DNA of 52,446 nucleotides from contig NZ_AXWV01000029.1 in the NCBI RefSeq assembly GCF_000482845.1, positions 1 through 52,446 on the forward strand, read 5' to 3'. Positions within the stretch are counted from its first letter, which is position 1; each line of letters begins with the position of its first letter. Of the stretch, positions 9,027 to 17,929 are shown piece by piece. Position numbers and translations under genes: made by a program. This DNA is from Anaerobiospirillum succiniciproducens DSM 6400. GTDB lineage: Bacteria > Pseudomonadota > Gammaproteobacteria > Enterobacterales > Succinivibrionaceae. The notes beneath the pieces are model-generated. The model ran no database searches, had not been told where the DNA came from, and worked only from the letters and a program-made list of their open reading frames with translations.

Positions 9027-10247
9027 ATGGCTAATACTATTTCACAGAACTCTTACTACAAGGCTCTGACCGGCCTGGGAGTTGCTGTCGTTGTTCTGGG
9101 CGCAATTCTTTTCTTCGCTCATATCAAGACTTTATATGATCTTCCAATCATCCTGATGATCATCGGTGCTTGGATGACCCTGCAAAATGGTTGGAGATTA
9201 ACCCACCCACGTGCAGGTGCTGCAGACATTATTATTAACTCTAAAACGCTGAATAACGTTTTAACCAACTACGCCATCATCATCGCGATGGTTGTGCTGG
9301 TCTTAATCATCTGTATCATGCAGCCTCGCTTCATGCAGATCCGTGTGGTACTCGACATTATGACTCAGTCATCCACCAAGTTGATTATTGCACTGGGTAT
9401 CTGCTTTACCTTAGTAATCGCAGGCTGTGACCTTTCAGCTGGTCGTATTGTAGGTTTAGCTGCAGTTATCTCAACTTCCATGTTACAGACAGCTGATTAT
9501 GGCAACCGCTTCTTCCCTGAATTAGCTCAGTTACCATTATTCATCCCAATTCTTGTAGCTGTATGTATCTGTATGTGCTTCGGTGCCTTGAACGGCTTCT
9601 TAGTAGCACAGTATGAGATGCACCCATTCATTGCAACTCTGGCAACTTCTGTTATCGTTTACGGTTCTTGCTCACTGTACTTCGACTTACCACCTAACAA
9701 CTCACAGCCAATTGGTGGTGTACGTCCAGACTTCGCAGCTTTAGGTCAGACTAAGTTCTTCCAGGGCGGCGGCTTCCCAGGCGTATCCATTCTGATTCCT
9801 ATTGCTGCTGTTATCACCGTTGCTATCTGGTTCGTACTGAACAAGACCATCTTCGGTAAGAACGTATACGCATTAGGCGGTAACCGTGAAGCAGCTGTTG
9901 TTGCTGGTGTTAACGTTTACGCTACCAACCTCTTCATCTTCATCCTCGCAGCTGGCCTCTATGGTATCGCTGGCGTGCTCGAAGCAGCACGTACCGCTGG
10001 TGCTACTAACCAGTACGGTATGGGTTACGAGCTTGACGCCATCGCAGCTTGCGTAGTAGGTGGTGTATCTCTGATGGGTGGTATCGCAACCGTATCAGGC
10101 ATTATCACTGGTGTATTCGTATTCACCATTATTACTTACGGTCTGCAGTTCATCTCCGTATCCCCAATGTGGCAGCAGGTTATTAAGGGCATCATTATTG
10201 CCACCGCTGTTGCTATCGATATGGGTAAGTATCGTAAGAAGAACTAA
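9027..10247 (+). CDS. mglC: galactoside ABC transporter permease
   Basis: Inner-membrane permease of MglBAC. From about residue 70 onward it aligns by eye with enterobacterial MglC: TQSS.KLIIALG, DLSAGRIVGLAAV, MHPFIATLATSVIVYG, FGKNVYALGGNREAAVVAGVNV, YELDAIAACVVGG and PMWQQVIKGIIIATAVAID. At 406 residues it is about 70 longer than E. coli MglC (336). The extra N-terminus contains two more hydrophobic segments (GVAVVVLGAILFF and LPIILMIIGAW). It overlaps no neighbour, follows mglA by 10 bp with an AGAGGG ribosome site, and ends before a hairpin at 10271. Confidence 0.94.
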   Translation: MANTISQNSYYKALTGLGVAVVVLGAILFFAHIKTLYDLPIILMIIGAWMTLQNGWRLTHPRAGAADIIINSKTLNNVLTNYAIIIAMVVLVLIICIMQPRFMQIRVVLDIMTQSSTKLIIALGICFTLVIAGCDLSAGRIVGLAAVISTSMLQTADYGNRFFPELAQLPLFIPILVAVCICMCFGALNGFLVAQYEMHPFIATLATSVIVYGSCSLYFDLPPNNSQPIGGVRPDFAALGQTKFFQGGGFPGVSILIPIAAVITVAIWFVLNKTIFGKNVYALGGNREAAVVAGVNVYATNLFIFILAAGLYGIAGVLEAARTAGATNQYGMGYELDAIAACVVGGVSLMGGIATVSGIITGVFVFTIITYGLQFISVSPMWQQVIKGIIIATAVAIDMGKYRKKN

Positions 10248-10270
10248 TCATTTAGTTCTCTTATTAAAAA

Positions 10271-10305
10271 GAGGCGTCCTTTATAAAAGGGCGTCTTCTT
10301 TAAAA
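10271..10305 (+). terminator. terminator after mglC
   Basis: GAGGCGTCCTTT pairs with AAAGGGCGTCTTC using two G-U pairs and is followed by TTTAAAA. It lies 24 bp after the mglC stop. Confidence 0.7.
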
Positions 10306-10318
10306 CCAAATCTCTTAG

Positions 10319-10354
10319 CTAAAGGCACAATCGACTTTACGATAGTGCCTTTAG
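10319..10354. other. strong 15-bp inverted repeat
   Basis: CTAAAGGCACAATCG (10319-10333) and CGATAGTGCCTTTAG (10340-10354) pair with a single mismatch and a 6-base loop. No T-run follows on either strand. It could be an mRNA 3' stabiliser or a second, weak terminator for mglC. Confidence 0.6.
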
Positions 10355-10510
10355 TTAGTTACTCCAAGCTTTAGCAAAGCGCTTTTCATGCTCAATGCTT
10401 GTGACCTTGTAAGGCAAAAGCATGTACTCAAAAGCCTATGCCTAAGCTTGTAAAGTAAGACACCGTTTAAACCTTGTCTTATAGATGTCACACATGCATG
10501 TGATGTCACC

Positions 10511-10541
10511 AGGGGTGTAGTCTTCTCTACGCCCTTTTTTG
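10511..10541 (+). terminator. rho-independent terminator
   Basis: AGGGGTGTAG and CTACGCCCTT pair with one wobble around TCTTCT, followed by TTTTTTG. A 12-bp palindrome CACATGCATGTG lies just upstream (near 10492). No gene lies between this and mglC, so it may be a back-up terminator or the end of a small transcript from 10360-10540. Confidence 0.7.
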
Positions 10542-10570
10542 TGCTCCCTCCTCTAGCTACTCCCCATATC

Positions 10571-10768
10571 TTTTCACTCAAATCCTCATCAATTCACTCC
10601 ATCAAGCTCTTTTACTCAAGTCTTCATCAATCTACGCTACCCAAGCTGTTTTCACTCAAGTCTGCATCAATCCACTCTACCCAAGCAGTTTTCACTCAAA
10701 TACTCATCAATCCACGCTACCCAAGCTGTTTTCACTCAAATACTCATCAATCCACGCTTCGCAATCTG
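10571..10768. repeat. 40-bp minisatellite, five copies
   Basis: Five units start at 10571, 10609, 10649, 10689 and 10729. Their shared core is TTTTCACTCAAATACTCATC then AATCCACGCTACCCAAGCTG. Copies 4 and 5 are most alike and the outer ones are degenerate. An open frame runs through it but has no ribosome site and is a by-product of the repeat. It lies just past a terminator. The rest of the gap to 10975 shows nothing distinctive. Confidence 0.9.
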
Positions 10769-10975
10769 TCTTCATTTATCTGTCAGCCACCCGTTCCATC
10801 TGGTGCTTTAACTAAAACTATCTTTCCTTCTACATCAGCGCCCATTATTTCTTATGCTAAAGCTAAGCGTGTAATTGCTTTGCTAGTGCAGCTCTTTAGA
10901 GCGCCCGCCCCGAAGCTTCTCTACTGTCTCCCTCTGTCTCTTAGGCCATTTGAGTTTTGCCTGATAAGTAAAAGA

Positions 10976-11012
10976 CAAAAAAATACCGCAGGGCTGTAAA
11001 GCTGCTGCGGTA
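10976..11012 (-). terminator. terminator after the amino-acid binding protein
   Basis: On the minus strand ACCGCAG...CTGCGGT closes a hairpin with a second inner pairing (AGC/GCT) and is followed by ATTTTTTT. It lies about 45 bp beyond the stop of the binding-protein gene. Confidence 0.85.
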
Positions 11013-11055
11013 CTTTTGAATGGCTTATCGCCAAATGATTGAGTGGCGTTTGAGA

Positions 11056-11823
11056 TTACTTGGTATTTTCAAGGCCCTTGCCGAACCACTTAACGTGCAG
11101 GGCATCAAGCTCGCCAGATGCAGAAATCTTCTCAAAGCCTTCATTGAGCTTCTTTAACAGCTCTTCATTGCCCTTACTTACAGCAACACCGAACTGATCG
11201 ACATTGTCCTTGAACTTAGGATCAACAAACTCAACAATGTCTTTTAAGTTAGACTTCTGCAGATAGTAAAGGTTAACTGGACGATCGTTAATCACAGCCT
11301 CACAACCGCCGTTAGATAACTCCATAATCGCGTCGGACTCATTGTTTAAAGCCTTGATGTTATCTTTGGAGATAGTCTCAGCAAAAGCGTGGCCAGTGGT
11401 ACCGATTTGCACGCACAGAGTCTTACCCTTAAGTGCATCAGCAGAAGTGTACTCAGCCTCCTTGTCCTTCTTAATGAGGATAGAAAGGTTTGAGTTGTAA
11501 TAGCCATCAGTGAAGTCTACACGCTTCTGACGAGCCTCAGTAATGGTCATGCCAGAGATGATAGCGTCAATGTTGCCAGTAATCATTGATGGAATCAGAC
11601 CATCAAATGGCATGGACTCGATCTGAACAGTATCACCATTTGCCTTAGCAATAGCATTGATAAGATCGATATCAAAGCCAACTACATTACCGTCCTTATC
11701 TACAAACTCAAAAGGAGCGAAAGTTGGGTGAGTACCAACCTTAATGGTGTCTGCAGAGGCAGTAGAGGTAAAACCACATAAAGCTGCGCCTAAAGTTAAG
11801 GCTACTAAGGTCTTCTTAAACAA
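11056..11823 (-). CDS. polar amino-acid ABC transporter periplasmic binding protein
   Basis: Solute-binding protein of the SBP_bac_3 family, which delivers polar amino acids such as Arg, Gln or cystine to an ABC importer. I start it at TTG 11823, not at an in-frame upstream ATG (11898). GGAG lies 7 bases before the TTG, and this start yields a clean signal peptide (FKKTLVALTLGAALCGFTSTASA, cleavage about residue 24) and a 255-residue protein, normal for the family. Family features are HPTFAPFEFVDKDGNVVGFDIDL, MPFDGLIPSMITGNIDAIISGMTIT.AR, VQIGTTGHAFA and VSKGNEELLKKLNEG. No permease or ATPase is adjacent, so it is an orphan. The specificity cannot be read from sequence alone. Confidence 0.88.
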   Translation of the reverse strand: MFKKTLVALTLGAALCGFTSTASADTIKVGTHPTFAPFEFVDKDGNVVGFDIDLINAIAKANGDTVQIESMPFDGLIPSMITGNIDAIISGMTITEARQKRVDFTDGYYNSNLSILIKKDKEAEYTSADALKGKTLCVQIGTTGHAFAETISKDNIKALNNESDAIMELSNGGCEAVINDRPVNLYYLQKSNLKDIVEFVDPKFKDNVDQFGVAVSKGNEELLKKLNEGFEKISASGELDALHVKWFGKGLENTK

Positions 11824-12331
11824 GATAAAACTCCAAATGTTCAATAAATAGGTTGAGCTGCCGAGGTCTATCTCGTTTATGGAGCTGATACTAACCAAGA
11901 ACTATTTTTAATAGCTAAACTATCATGCACCAAACAGCTGAATGTATCGGATTGTAGCACCCACAAACCGTGCTGCTTTAAAAGTGTACATGTGAGGGCA
12001 TAAATGCACCTATTGCATGCACAATCGTCTATATATGCACTGTTATGGACTAAGCAAAAACTAGCAAATACATAATTCTCAGGTGAATTAGCCCTACTCG
12101 TGAGCAAGCTAAGACACTGTGCAAGCAATGGGTGCACTCTCTAAGGGGCTATCTGTTTATTCCTTGTCTGTGCTCTGAGATCTTTACTTTTGCATGATGA
12201 ATCGCATGTATTAGTGATGTCTTTTCTGAGGTTTTGGCGATCTCACTTTTAGCAAAAGCTGATATTTATAGGATTTATAAATACAAAGTGTGAGATGGAT
12301 ATTATTTATCGATCTTTCACTGTTTTAATGT
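11824..12331. other. divergent intergenic region
   Basis: Non-coding DNA between the leftward binding-protein gene and the rightward oxidoreductase gene. Short open frames are present but without ribosome sites. No strong hairpin was seen. It must hold the promoter of the binding-protein gene. Confidence 0.4.
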
Positions 12332-12360
12332 TTGACTTTATCCCGAGTCACAATTATTCT
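12332..12360 (+). promoter_or_regulatory. candidate sigma-70 promoter of the CoA-disulfide reductase fusion
   Basis: TTGACT (12332-12337), a 17-bp spacer and TATTCT (12355-12360) fit the sigma-70 consensus. Transcription would start near 12367 and give a leader of about 160 nt that contains both candidate operators below. Confidence 0.5.
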
Positions 12361-12388
12361 TAATATCAATAATTTGTTGTGTTAAAAA

Positions 12389-12401
12389 TTTCCATTGGAA
12401 A
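12389..12401. promoter_or_regulatory. candidate operator, copy 1
   Basis: TTTCCATTGGAAA is a near-perfect inverted repeat. A sister copy lies at 12491-12503 and a looser one (TTCT..AGAA) near 12422-12437. Their repetition before a redox gene with a nearby MarR-type gene suggests a repressor site. Confidence 0.45.
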
Positions 12402-12490
12402 TAATAATCAACGAGTCATAATTCTTCTATTAGAAGAGTTCGACTTTGATTACTAGTTGGCCATAGAGCCAATTTTTTTAGCAAACTTAA

Positions 12491-12503
12491 TTTCCATTAG
12501 AAA
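12491..12503. promoter_or_regulatory. candidate operator, copy 2
   Basis: TTTCCATTAGAAA matches copy 1 at 12 of 13 positions and ends 22 bp before the start codon at 12526, where a bound repressor could block transcription or access. Confidence 0.45.
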
Positions 12504-12525
12504 CTTTTGCAATAAGGAACTAAAC

Positions 12526-15039
12526 ATGAAGGTTGTAATTATCGGTGGTGTAGCAGGCGGTGCAACAGCTGCAGCCCGTATGCGTCGTAATTGTGAAGAT
12601 GCAGAAATCGTCTTAATTGAGCGAGGTGATTACATCTCTTACGCCAACTGTGGTCTTCCATACTATTTAGGCGGCGTGATTTCCGATCGTGACGACCTTT
12701 TTGTTCAGACCCCAGCAAGCTTTGGTAAGCGCTTTAATGTTGACGTTCGTGTACAGCAGGAAGTTACAGCAATTGACAAGGACGTCAAGAGCTTAACCAT
12801 CCGCACTCGTGACGGCAAAGAATACACCGAGAGCTATGACAAGCTCTTACTCTCCCCTGGTGCCGCTCCAGTTCGTCCACCACTTCCAGGCATCGACAAC
12901 GAGGGTATCTTCACCCTGCGTAACGTACACGATACTGATGCTATCAAGTCATACATGCAGACTCACGATGTACAGCAGGCTGTTATCGTTGGTGGTGGCT
13001 TCATCGGCCTTGAAATGGCTGAAAACTTAGTTCACTCAGGTGTAGAGGTTTCTGTAGTTGAAATGGCCAACCAAGTTATGAGCCCTATCGACTACTCCAT
13101 GGCTGCCATTGTTCACCAAGAGCTCGTAAATAACGGCGTTAAGCTCTACTTAGAGCAGGCTGTCGAGTCCTTTGAAAAGGTTGATGCAGGTTTACAAGTT
13201 AACTTCAAGTCAGGCATCAAGACTCAAGCTCAGCTCGTTATTCTCTCTATTGGTGTTCGCGCTGAGACCAAGCTGGCTGTTGATGCTGGCATCGAATTAG
13301 GCGAGATGCGTGGCATTAAGGTAGATAAGTACTTAAAGACTTCTGCAAATGATGTTTATGCAGTTGGTGATGCTATTGAGTACCCACACCCAATTACCGG
13401 CAAGCCATGGCTCAATTTCTTAGCAGGCCCTGCTAATCGTCAGGCCCGCATTGTTGCCGATAACATTATCTTCGGCGATAAAGTAGTTTATGAAGGTTCA
13501 ATTGGTACTGCAGTAGCCAAGGTCTTTGGCCTTACTGTAGCCTCTACCGGTCTGCCATCAAAGCGTCTTGATTTAATGGGCATTGACCACATCAGTTCAT
13601 ATACCCACAGCGCAGCTCATGCCTCTTACTACCCAGGTGGCGGCATGCTCGACATCAAGATCACCTTTGATAAGAAGACTGGTCAGCTTTATGGTGCACA
13701 GGTTGTTGGCCCTGAGGGCGTAGACAAGCGCATTGATGAGTTTGCTATGGTCATCAAGCACAAGGGCACCATCTATGACCTGATGGAGTTAGAACATGCT
13801 TATGCTCCACCATTCTCATCAGCAAAGGATCCTGTAGCTATTGCTGGCTACGTTGCTTCTAACCTGATTGAGGGTTGTTTTGAAGGCATCGGTTGGCGTG
13901 AACTTAGAGACATCGATAGAGACTCTATCGCTCTTATCGACGTACGTACCCAAGAAGAGCACTCTGTAGGTCATATTCCAGGTGATGTAAATATTCCTCT
14001 TGATAGCCTGCGTGATCGCCTCAGTGAGATCCCACGTGATAAGAAGGTAGTTCTTTACTGCGGTGTTGGCCTGCGTGGCTATGTGGCCTCTTGTATCCTC
14101 AAGGGTCATGGCTTTAACAACGTTGTTAACCTCTGTGGTGGTTTACGTACTTACAGTATTGCAAATGCGAAAGTTCCTATGCCCAGTAGTAGCTCATCCG
14201 TAACTAAAGCATCTAACTGCAGCTCCGGCTGCTCCACCGCCTTAGCTCCAGTAGCATCAGGTGAGGTTGATTTAAGCAATGTAGAGAAGGTCATTGATGC
14301 CCGTGGTCTGCAGTGTCCAGGCCCTATCCTTAAGCTCAAAAAGGGCATTGAGGAGTTACAAGACGGCCAAGTAGTTCAGATCACCGCTGGTGAGGTTTCC
14401 TTTACTCGTGATGCTGAGTCATGGTGTAAGTCCACTGGTAACACCTTCATCAAGGCCGAGAACAAGGACGGCGCATGGCAGGTATTTATCCGTAAGGGTG
14501 GCACCACTGCACTTGCCGAGGCTCAAGGCTCAATGAGCGCCTGTGCAGCAACTGCTTTAGCCCCAAAGAATGATGGCAAGACCTTCATCATGTTCTCAGA
14601 TGATCTGGATAAGGCATTAGCTACCTTTGTTCTTGCTAACGGCGCAGCAGCAACTGGTAAGAAGGTAACCATCTTCTTCACATTCTGGGGCTTAAACGCT
14701 ATCAAGAAGATTGATAAGCCAGCCGTTGAGAAGGACTTCTTTGGCAAGATGTTCGGCATGATGCTGCCATCAAGCACTCACGGCCTCAAGCTCTCTAAGA
14801 TGCACATGATGGGCGCTGGAACTAAGATGATGCGTTACCTCATGAACAAGAAGGGTATTGAGTCACTTGAGTCCTTACGTCAACAGGCTATCGACAATGG
14901 CGTTGAGTTCATCGCCTGCGAGATGTCCATGGATGTTATGGGCGTTAAGAAGGAAGAGTTACTCGATAACGTTACCTTAGGCGGCGTTGCTACTTACATG
15001 GAACGCGCTGACCACGCTAACGTAAACCTCTTCATCTAG
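12526..15039 (+). CDS. CoA-disulfide reductase-rhodanese-TusA-DsrE fusion
   Basis: An 837-residue multidomain sulfur-redox protein. Residues 1-450 are a flavin disulfide reductase of the CoA-disulfide/persulfide reductase type: FAD motif VVIIGGVAGGATAAARMRR, catalytic Cys42 in SYANCGLPYYLGG, NAD site VIVGGGFIGLEMAE and the KDP-VAIAGYV hallmark. A rhodanese domain follows with active Cys512 in VVLYCGVGLRG. A TusA/SirA-like domain carries Cys597 in LQCPGPILKL. A DsrE2-like domain (about 685-837, Cys798 in IACEMSMD) ends it. Together these suggest NAD(P)H-dependent reduction of persulfides or CoA disulfides with sulfane-sulfur relay. The start is ATG 12526, with AAGGA seven bases upstream. An upstream in-frame start at 12457 would place codons across operator 2 and lacks a ribosome site. 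It ends before a strong terminator. Confidence 0.9.
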   Translation: MKVVIIGGVAGGATAAARMRRNCEDAEIVLIERGDYISYANCGLPYYLGGVISDRDDLFVQTPASFGKRFNVDVRVQQEVTAIDKDVKSLTIRTRDGKEYTESYDKLLLSPGAAPVRPPLPGIDNEGIFTLRNVHDTDAIKSYMQTHDVQQAVIVGGGFIGLEMAENLVHSGVEVSVVEMANQVMSPIDYSMAAIVHQELVNNGVKLYLEQAVESFEKVDAGLQVNFKSGIKTQAQLVILSIGVRAETKLAVDAGIELGEMRGIKVDKYLKTSANDVYAVGDAIEYPHPITGKPWLNFLAGPANRQARIVADNIIFGDKVVYEGSIGTAVAKVFGLTVASTGLPSKRLDLMGIDHISSYTHSAAHASYYPGGGMLDIKITFDKKTGQLYGAQVVGPEGVDKRIDEFAMVIKHKGTIYDLMELEHAYAPPFSSAKDPVAIAGYVASNLIEGCFEGIGWRELRDIDRDSIALIDVRTQEEHSVGHIPGDVNIPLDSLRDRLSEIPRDKKVVLYCGVGLRGYVASCILKGHGFNNVVNLCGGLRTYSIANAKVPMPSSSSSVTKASNCSSGCSTALAPVASGEVDLSNVEKVIDARGLQCPGPILKLKKGIEELQDGQVVQITAGEVSFTRDAESWCKSTGNTFIKAENKDGAWQVFIRKGGTTALAEAQGSMSACAATALAPKNDGKTFIMFSDDLDKALATFVLANGAAATGKKVTIFFTFWGLNAIKKIDKPAVEKDFFGKMFGMMLPSSTHGLKLSKMHMMGAGTKMMRYLMNKKGIESLESLRQQAIDNGVEFIACEMSMDVMGVKKEELLDNVTLGGVATYMERADHANVNLFI

Positions 15040-15086
15040 CAACTAAAGTGTATGCAGCTAAAAGTCGCTTAAAACTGCATACCTTA

Positions 15087-15122
15087 AAGCGGTAGAGCAA
15101 ATAACCTCTACCGCTTATTAAA
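15087..15122 (+). terminator. terminator after the sulfur-redox fusion gene
   Basis: AAGCGGTAGAG and CTCTACCGCTT form a perfect 11-bp stem around an 8-base loop, followed by ATTAAAAAGTTTT. Confidence 0.8.
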
Positions 15123-15146
15123 AAGTTTTAATTCCTCTTTACAAAG

Positions 15147-15229
15147 ACATCTTGCAATTGCAGCTAAGTGACGCATCTTTAGGCAAAAGTTCACCTAACA
15201 CTGACAAGTGGCCTGCAGTTTCAAGATGT
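15147..15229. other. long-range inverted repeat, possible structured RNA
   Basis: ACATCTTGCAATTGCAG (15147-15163) and CTGCAGTTTCAAGATGT (15213-15229) pair at 15 of 17 positions around a 49-base interior that can form a smaller AGGC/GCCT stem. No coding frame. A further hairpin, CAGGCGG/CCGCCTG with an inner AGC/GCT, follows at 15272-15298. Confidence 0.45.
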
Positions 15230-15607
15230 ATTAAAGAGTAAAAAGTTTTCAACAAAGCAAGCGCAATCTGCAGGCGGGAGCTAGTTGCTACCGCCTGTTC
15301 CTATTTGTATGGTATACAGTAGATTTTTGACACTTGCTATTTGACACCTGCTTACTTATGGGGGCAGCACCTTAGCCTGTGCTCTTTCATGATTGGTACA
15401 TGAGGTGAGTTTATAACCTTAGTTTCTGTGCTAACTGCGCAGCTATCAGCAACTATTGCCTAGAAAAGAGCGATTTGGCCTTATCTAGGAACATATACAA
15501 CAAACATAAGCCCAAAATTATTTGCTCTTAAAATAGCGCATATTTTTCTAAGCTTTATTGCTTGTTGCATCTTTTAGCTTTTAAGTGCTCGCGTAATGGT
15601 TTAGCAT

Positions 15608-16021
15608 ATGTCGAACTATCAAATACTTTCGCCACAATGTAACTGGAGCCTCGAATCGATGGAAAAGATCAAGTGCATTTGTCTCATGCGAGACCTGTTT
15701 AGGGCTCTATCAGTTTTTGAAGAGCGCTTAACTCAAGCTTACGGCGTAAGTCTCAATGAGGCTATGGTTATGTGTTCTATTGGTAAAGAGTATATTGCTG
15801 CTAGCACTATCTCTGAGCGCACCGGCCTTACCGCCTCTCACACTTCTAAAGTAATCCGTTCAGCAGAGGAAAAGGGCTTACTAGTCCGTAGCCTGTGTGA
15901 TGAAGATAAACGTAAGATGTACTTTTCTTTAACTGACGAAGCTAAGGCCATCTTAGAAAAGATTCGTAATCAAGGCGTTGAAATCCCAGAAATGCTTCAG
16001 CCTCTCTTCGACAGCCACTAA
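15608..16021 (+). CDS. MarR-family transcriptional regulator
   Basis: A 137-residue winged-helix DNA-binding protein of the MarR type. The central part reads YGVSLNEAMVMCSIG, then a helix-turn-helix (AASTISERTGLTASHTSKVIRSAEEKGLL) and the wing VRSLCDEDKRKMYFSLTDEAKAIL with the family-typical D.DKR. MarR proteins are dimeric repressors that usually bind palindromes near their own or adjacent genes. Here the upstream neighbour in the same direction is the sulfur-redox fusion, whose leader has repeated palindromes. The start at 15608 has no clear ribosome site. An internal ATG at 15659 has GGAG at 15645-15648 and would give 120 residues. Either could be used. The ligand is unknown. Confidence 0.82.
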   Translation: MSNYQILSPQCNWSLESMEKIKCICLMRDLFRALSVFEERLTQAYGVSLNEAMVMCSIGKEYIAASTISERTGLTASHTSKVIRSAEEKGLLVRSLCDEDKRKMYFSLTDEAKAILEKIRNQGVEIPEMLQPLFDSH

Positions 16022-16598
16022 ATTACCTTTGCTATCAGGCTTCACGGCCTGATACATCTCCCCTCGATATATTGTCCCCAGATATTTTTCCCGAGAAATA
16101 TTTTCCCACACCAAAATAACTCACCTGCAAGCGCATTGCCGCCAAGCACGCATTACGCTTAAAGGCCCCATCTACGCTAAAAGAACCAGTCTCGCTCCAA
16201 GCACTCATATTAGCTCTTGGACCTCTTAGCGTATTAGCCCCAATCAGGCTACTGCTATCACCTTTTCTTATACCACTGCAAATCTTCACTTCTCTAGAGT
16301 GGACCAATGATCTTTACTGTTAATTGCTCTAACAAAGCACAGAAGCCTTTAAAAACACTGCAAGATTAACCTCATAATCATCAGGCGCACGACGAAAGCT
16401 AAGAACACCGACGGTGCTACTCAAGATGCTGTTACTTGATATGGTGCTACTCGACCAAACGCGTTCTTTTGAAGGACGTTTTGCTTGCACTTAATTGGCT
16501 AATGAGATGGAATTGCAGCTTAGAAAGATTAGCTTAACTTAACTTAGCTTAGTTTGTCAGGCAGGAGCTGGAGTGAGCGTGTGTTGGCATGCTTTAGA
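16022..16598. other. MarR-flgI convergent gap
   Basis: No gene. ATCAGGC/GCCTGAT (about 16035-16054) is a 7-bp hairpin right after the MarR stop and may terminate it, though no T-run follows. GGTGCTACTC occurs twice near 16410-16455. A short TTAGC/TTAAC pentamer run lies at about 16526-16556, just beyond the flgI terminator. Confidence 0.45.
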
Positions 16599-16628
16599 CA
16601 AAAAAAACGCGAGCTAATGCTCGCGTTT
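16599..16628 (-). terminator. terminator after flgI
   Basis: On the minus strand AACGCGAGC and GCTCGCGTT pair around ATTA, followed by a run of T. It lies 68 bp beyond the flgI stop. Confidence 0.9.
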
Positions 16629-16695
16629 GGAATACTGCTGCCAACAGCCAAATATGAGGCTATGGGCTGTTGCAGGATTAAGTGATGGTAATCGA

Positions 16696-17799
16696 TTAGA
16701 TGATCACGAGACGACCTTCGATAGCACCTGCTTGATCAAGTGCCTCTAAGACTGACATGAGATCACCTGGAGCCAGACCAACTTCATTGATAGCTCTTAC
16801 GAGGTCATCAAGAGTGGTGCCAGTGTCAAACTTGAACATACGGCCCTGCTTTTCTTCAACAGCGATACCTGAGTTAGGAACAACAGCGGTACGGCCTCCT
16901 GAGAAAGGTGCAGGCTGAGAAACTTGCGGATCTTCGTTTACAGTAACAGTTAAGCCACCGTGGGTAACTGCAACTGGACGCAGTCTAACTGATGCGCCAA
17001 CTACGATGGTGCCAGTACGAGAGTTAACTACGATACGGGCCTCTTCCTTACCCTCAGTGATGTCGAGATTCTCTAAAGCTGAAAGGAACTCAACACGCTT
17101 AGCTGGATCACGTGGAGCGCTTACGCGGATGGATACAGCGTCCTGAGCTAAAGCTGAGCCGGTACCATAAATAGAATTGATAGTATCAGCTACATTCTTA
17201 GCAGTGGTGAAATCAGCACGGTCAAGGTTAAAGGTAATGGAGTCGGTGAGGTTGAAATCGTTAGGGATTTCACGCTCAACGGTAGCGCCATTTACGATAC
17301 GACCAACAGTTGGAGTGTTTACAGTTACACGAGAACCGTCAGCACCTTCAACACCAAGACCACCTACAACTAAGGAGCCCTGAGCGATAGCGTAAACGTT
17401 GCCGTCAATACCACGCAGCATGGTCTGCAAGAGTGAGCCACCACGTAAGGAATCGGCTTCACCAATGGCAGATACTGTTACATCAATAGTCTGACCAGGC
17501 TTTGAAAATGGAGGCATTTCAGCGTGAACTACTACCGGAGCTACGTCAGAGATCTTGATACTGGTGTTATCAGGAATCTTAATGCCGAAATTGTTGAGCA
17601 TGGAACGGAAAGACTGCTCAGTGAACTTTGAGTTACTCTCACCAGTTCCAGTAAGACCAGCTACCAGACCGTAACCTACCAGCTGGTTGCTTCTTACGCC
17701 TTGTACAGAGGCCAGATCCTTTAAACGTGCAGACTGAGCTGCAGTCATAGCCAGACCAACTATACAAGTAAGGGCGACTAAAATCTTAAAAAGACGCAT
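16696..17799 (-). CDS. flgI: flagellar P-ring protein
   Basis: Builds the peptidoglycan-associated P ring, part of the bushing around the flagellar rod. It is secreted to the periplasm through a Sec signal peptide: [23 protein letters not shown]. The start at 17799 is preceded by AAGGA and gives 367 residues, against 365 in E. coli. An ATG 21 bases upstream has no better site. Diagnostic sequence includes [52 protein letters not shown] with the RGGSLLQT continuation, [14 protein letters not shown] and the C-terminal [18 protein letters not shown]. The usual flgJ does not follow. The gene is separated from flgH by 130 bp. Confidence 0.96.
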   Translation of the reverse strand: MRLFKILVALTCIVGLAMTAAQSARLKDLASVQGVRSNQLVGYGLVAGLTGTGESNSKFTEQSFRSMLNNFGIKIPDNTSIKISDVAPVVVHAEMPPFSKPGQTIDVTVSAIGEADSLRGGSLLQTMLRGIDGNVYAIAQGSLVVGGLGVEGADGSRVTVNTPTVGRIVNGATVEREIPNDFNLTDSITFNLDRADFTTAKNVADTINSIYGTGSALAQDAVSIRVSAPRDPAKRVEFLSALENLDITEGKEEARIVVNSRTGTIVVGASVRLRPVAVTHGGLTVTVNEDPQVSQPAPFSGGRTAVVPNSGIAVEEKQGRMFKFDTGTTLDDLVRAINEVGLAPGDLMSVLEALDQAGAIEGRLVII

Positions 17800-17929
17800 A
17801 TTGAATCCTTGCAGCCACAAAAGCTGTCATGCAAATTGATTCATCTGTGCAAATGAGTTTTGTCAGCGCTTCACAACATCCTCTAGATGATGCGCTCTTG
17901 CATCATCATAAAGTAGCTACAAAACAAAA
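17800..17929. other. flgH-flgI gap with an inverted repeat
   Basis: GATGATGC and GCATCATC form a perfect 8-bp stem with a GCTCTT loop at about 17888-17909, but no T-run follows, so terminator function after flgH is uncertain. Confidence 0.4.

Noticed and set aside
10541..10999. 152-codon open frame on the plus strand
   Set aside because: It is mostly the 40-bp tandem repeat read as codons, starts within a terminator region and has no ribosome site.
11824..11898. Longer N-terminus of the amino-acid binding protein from ATG 11898
   Set aside because: It would bury the signal peptide behind 25 residues; the TTG at 11823 has an ideal ribosome site.
12457..12525. Longer N-terminus of the sulfur-redox fusion from 12457
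   Set aside because: No ribosome site, overlaps operator copy 2, and the FAD motif normally begins at residues 2-3.
16035..16307. 90-codon minus-strand frame after the MarR gene
   Set aside because: No ribosome site and no family resemblance; the sequence has no coding bias.
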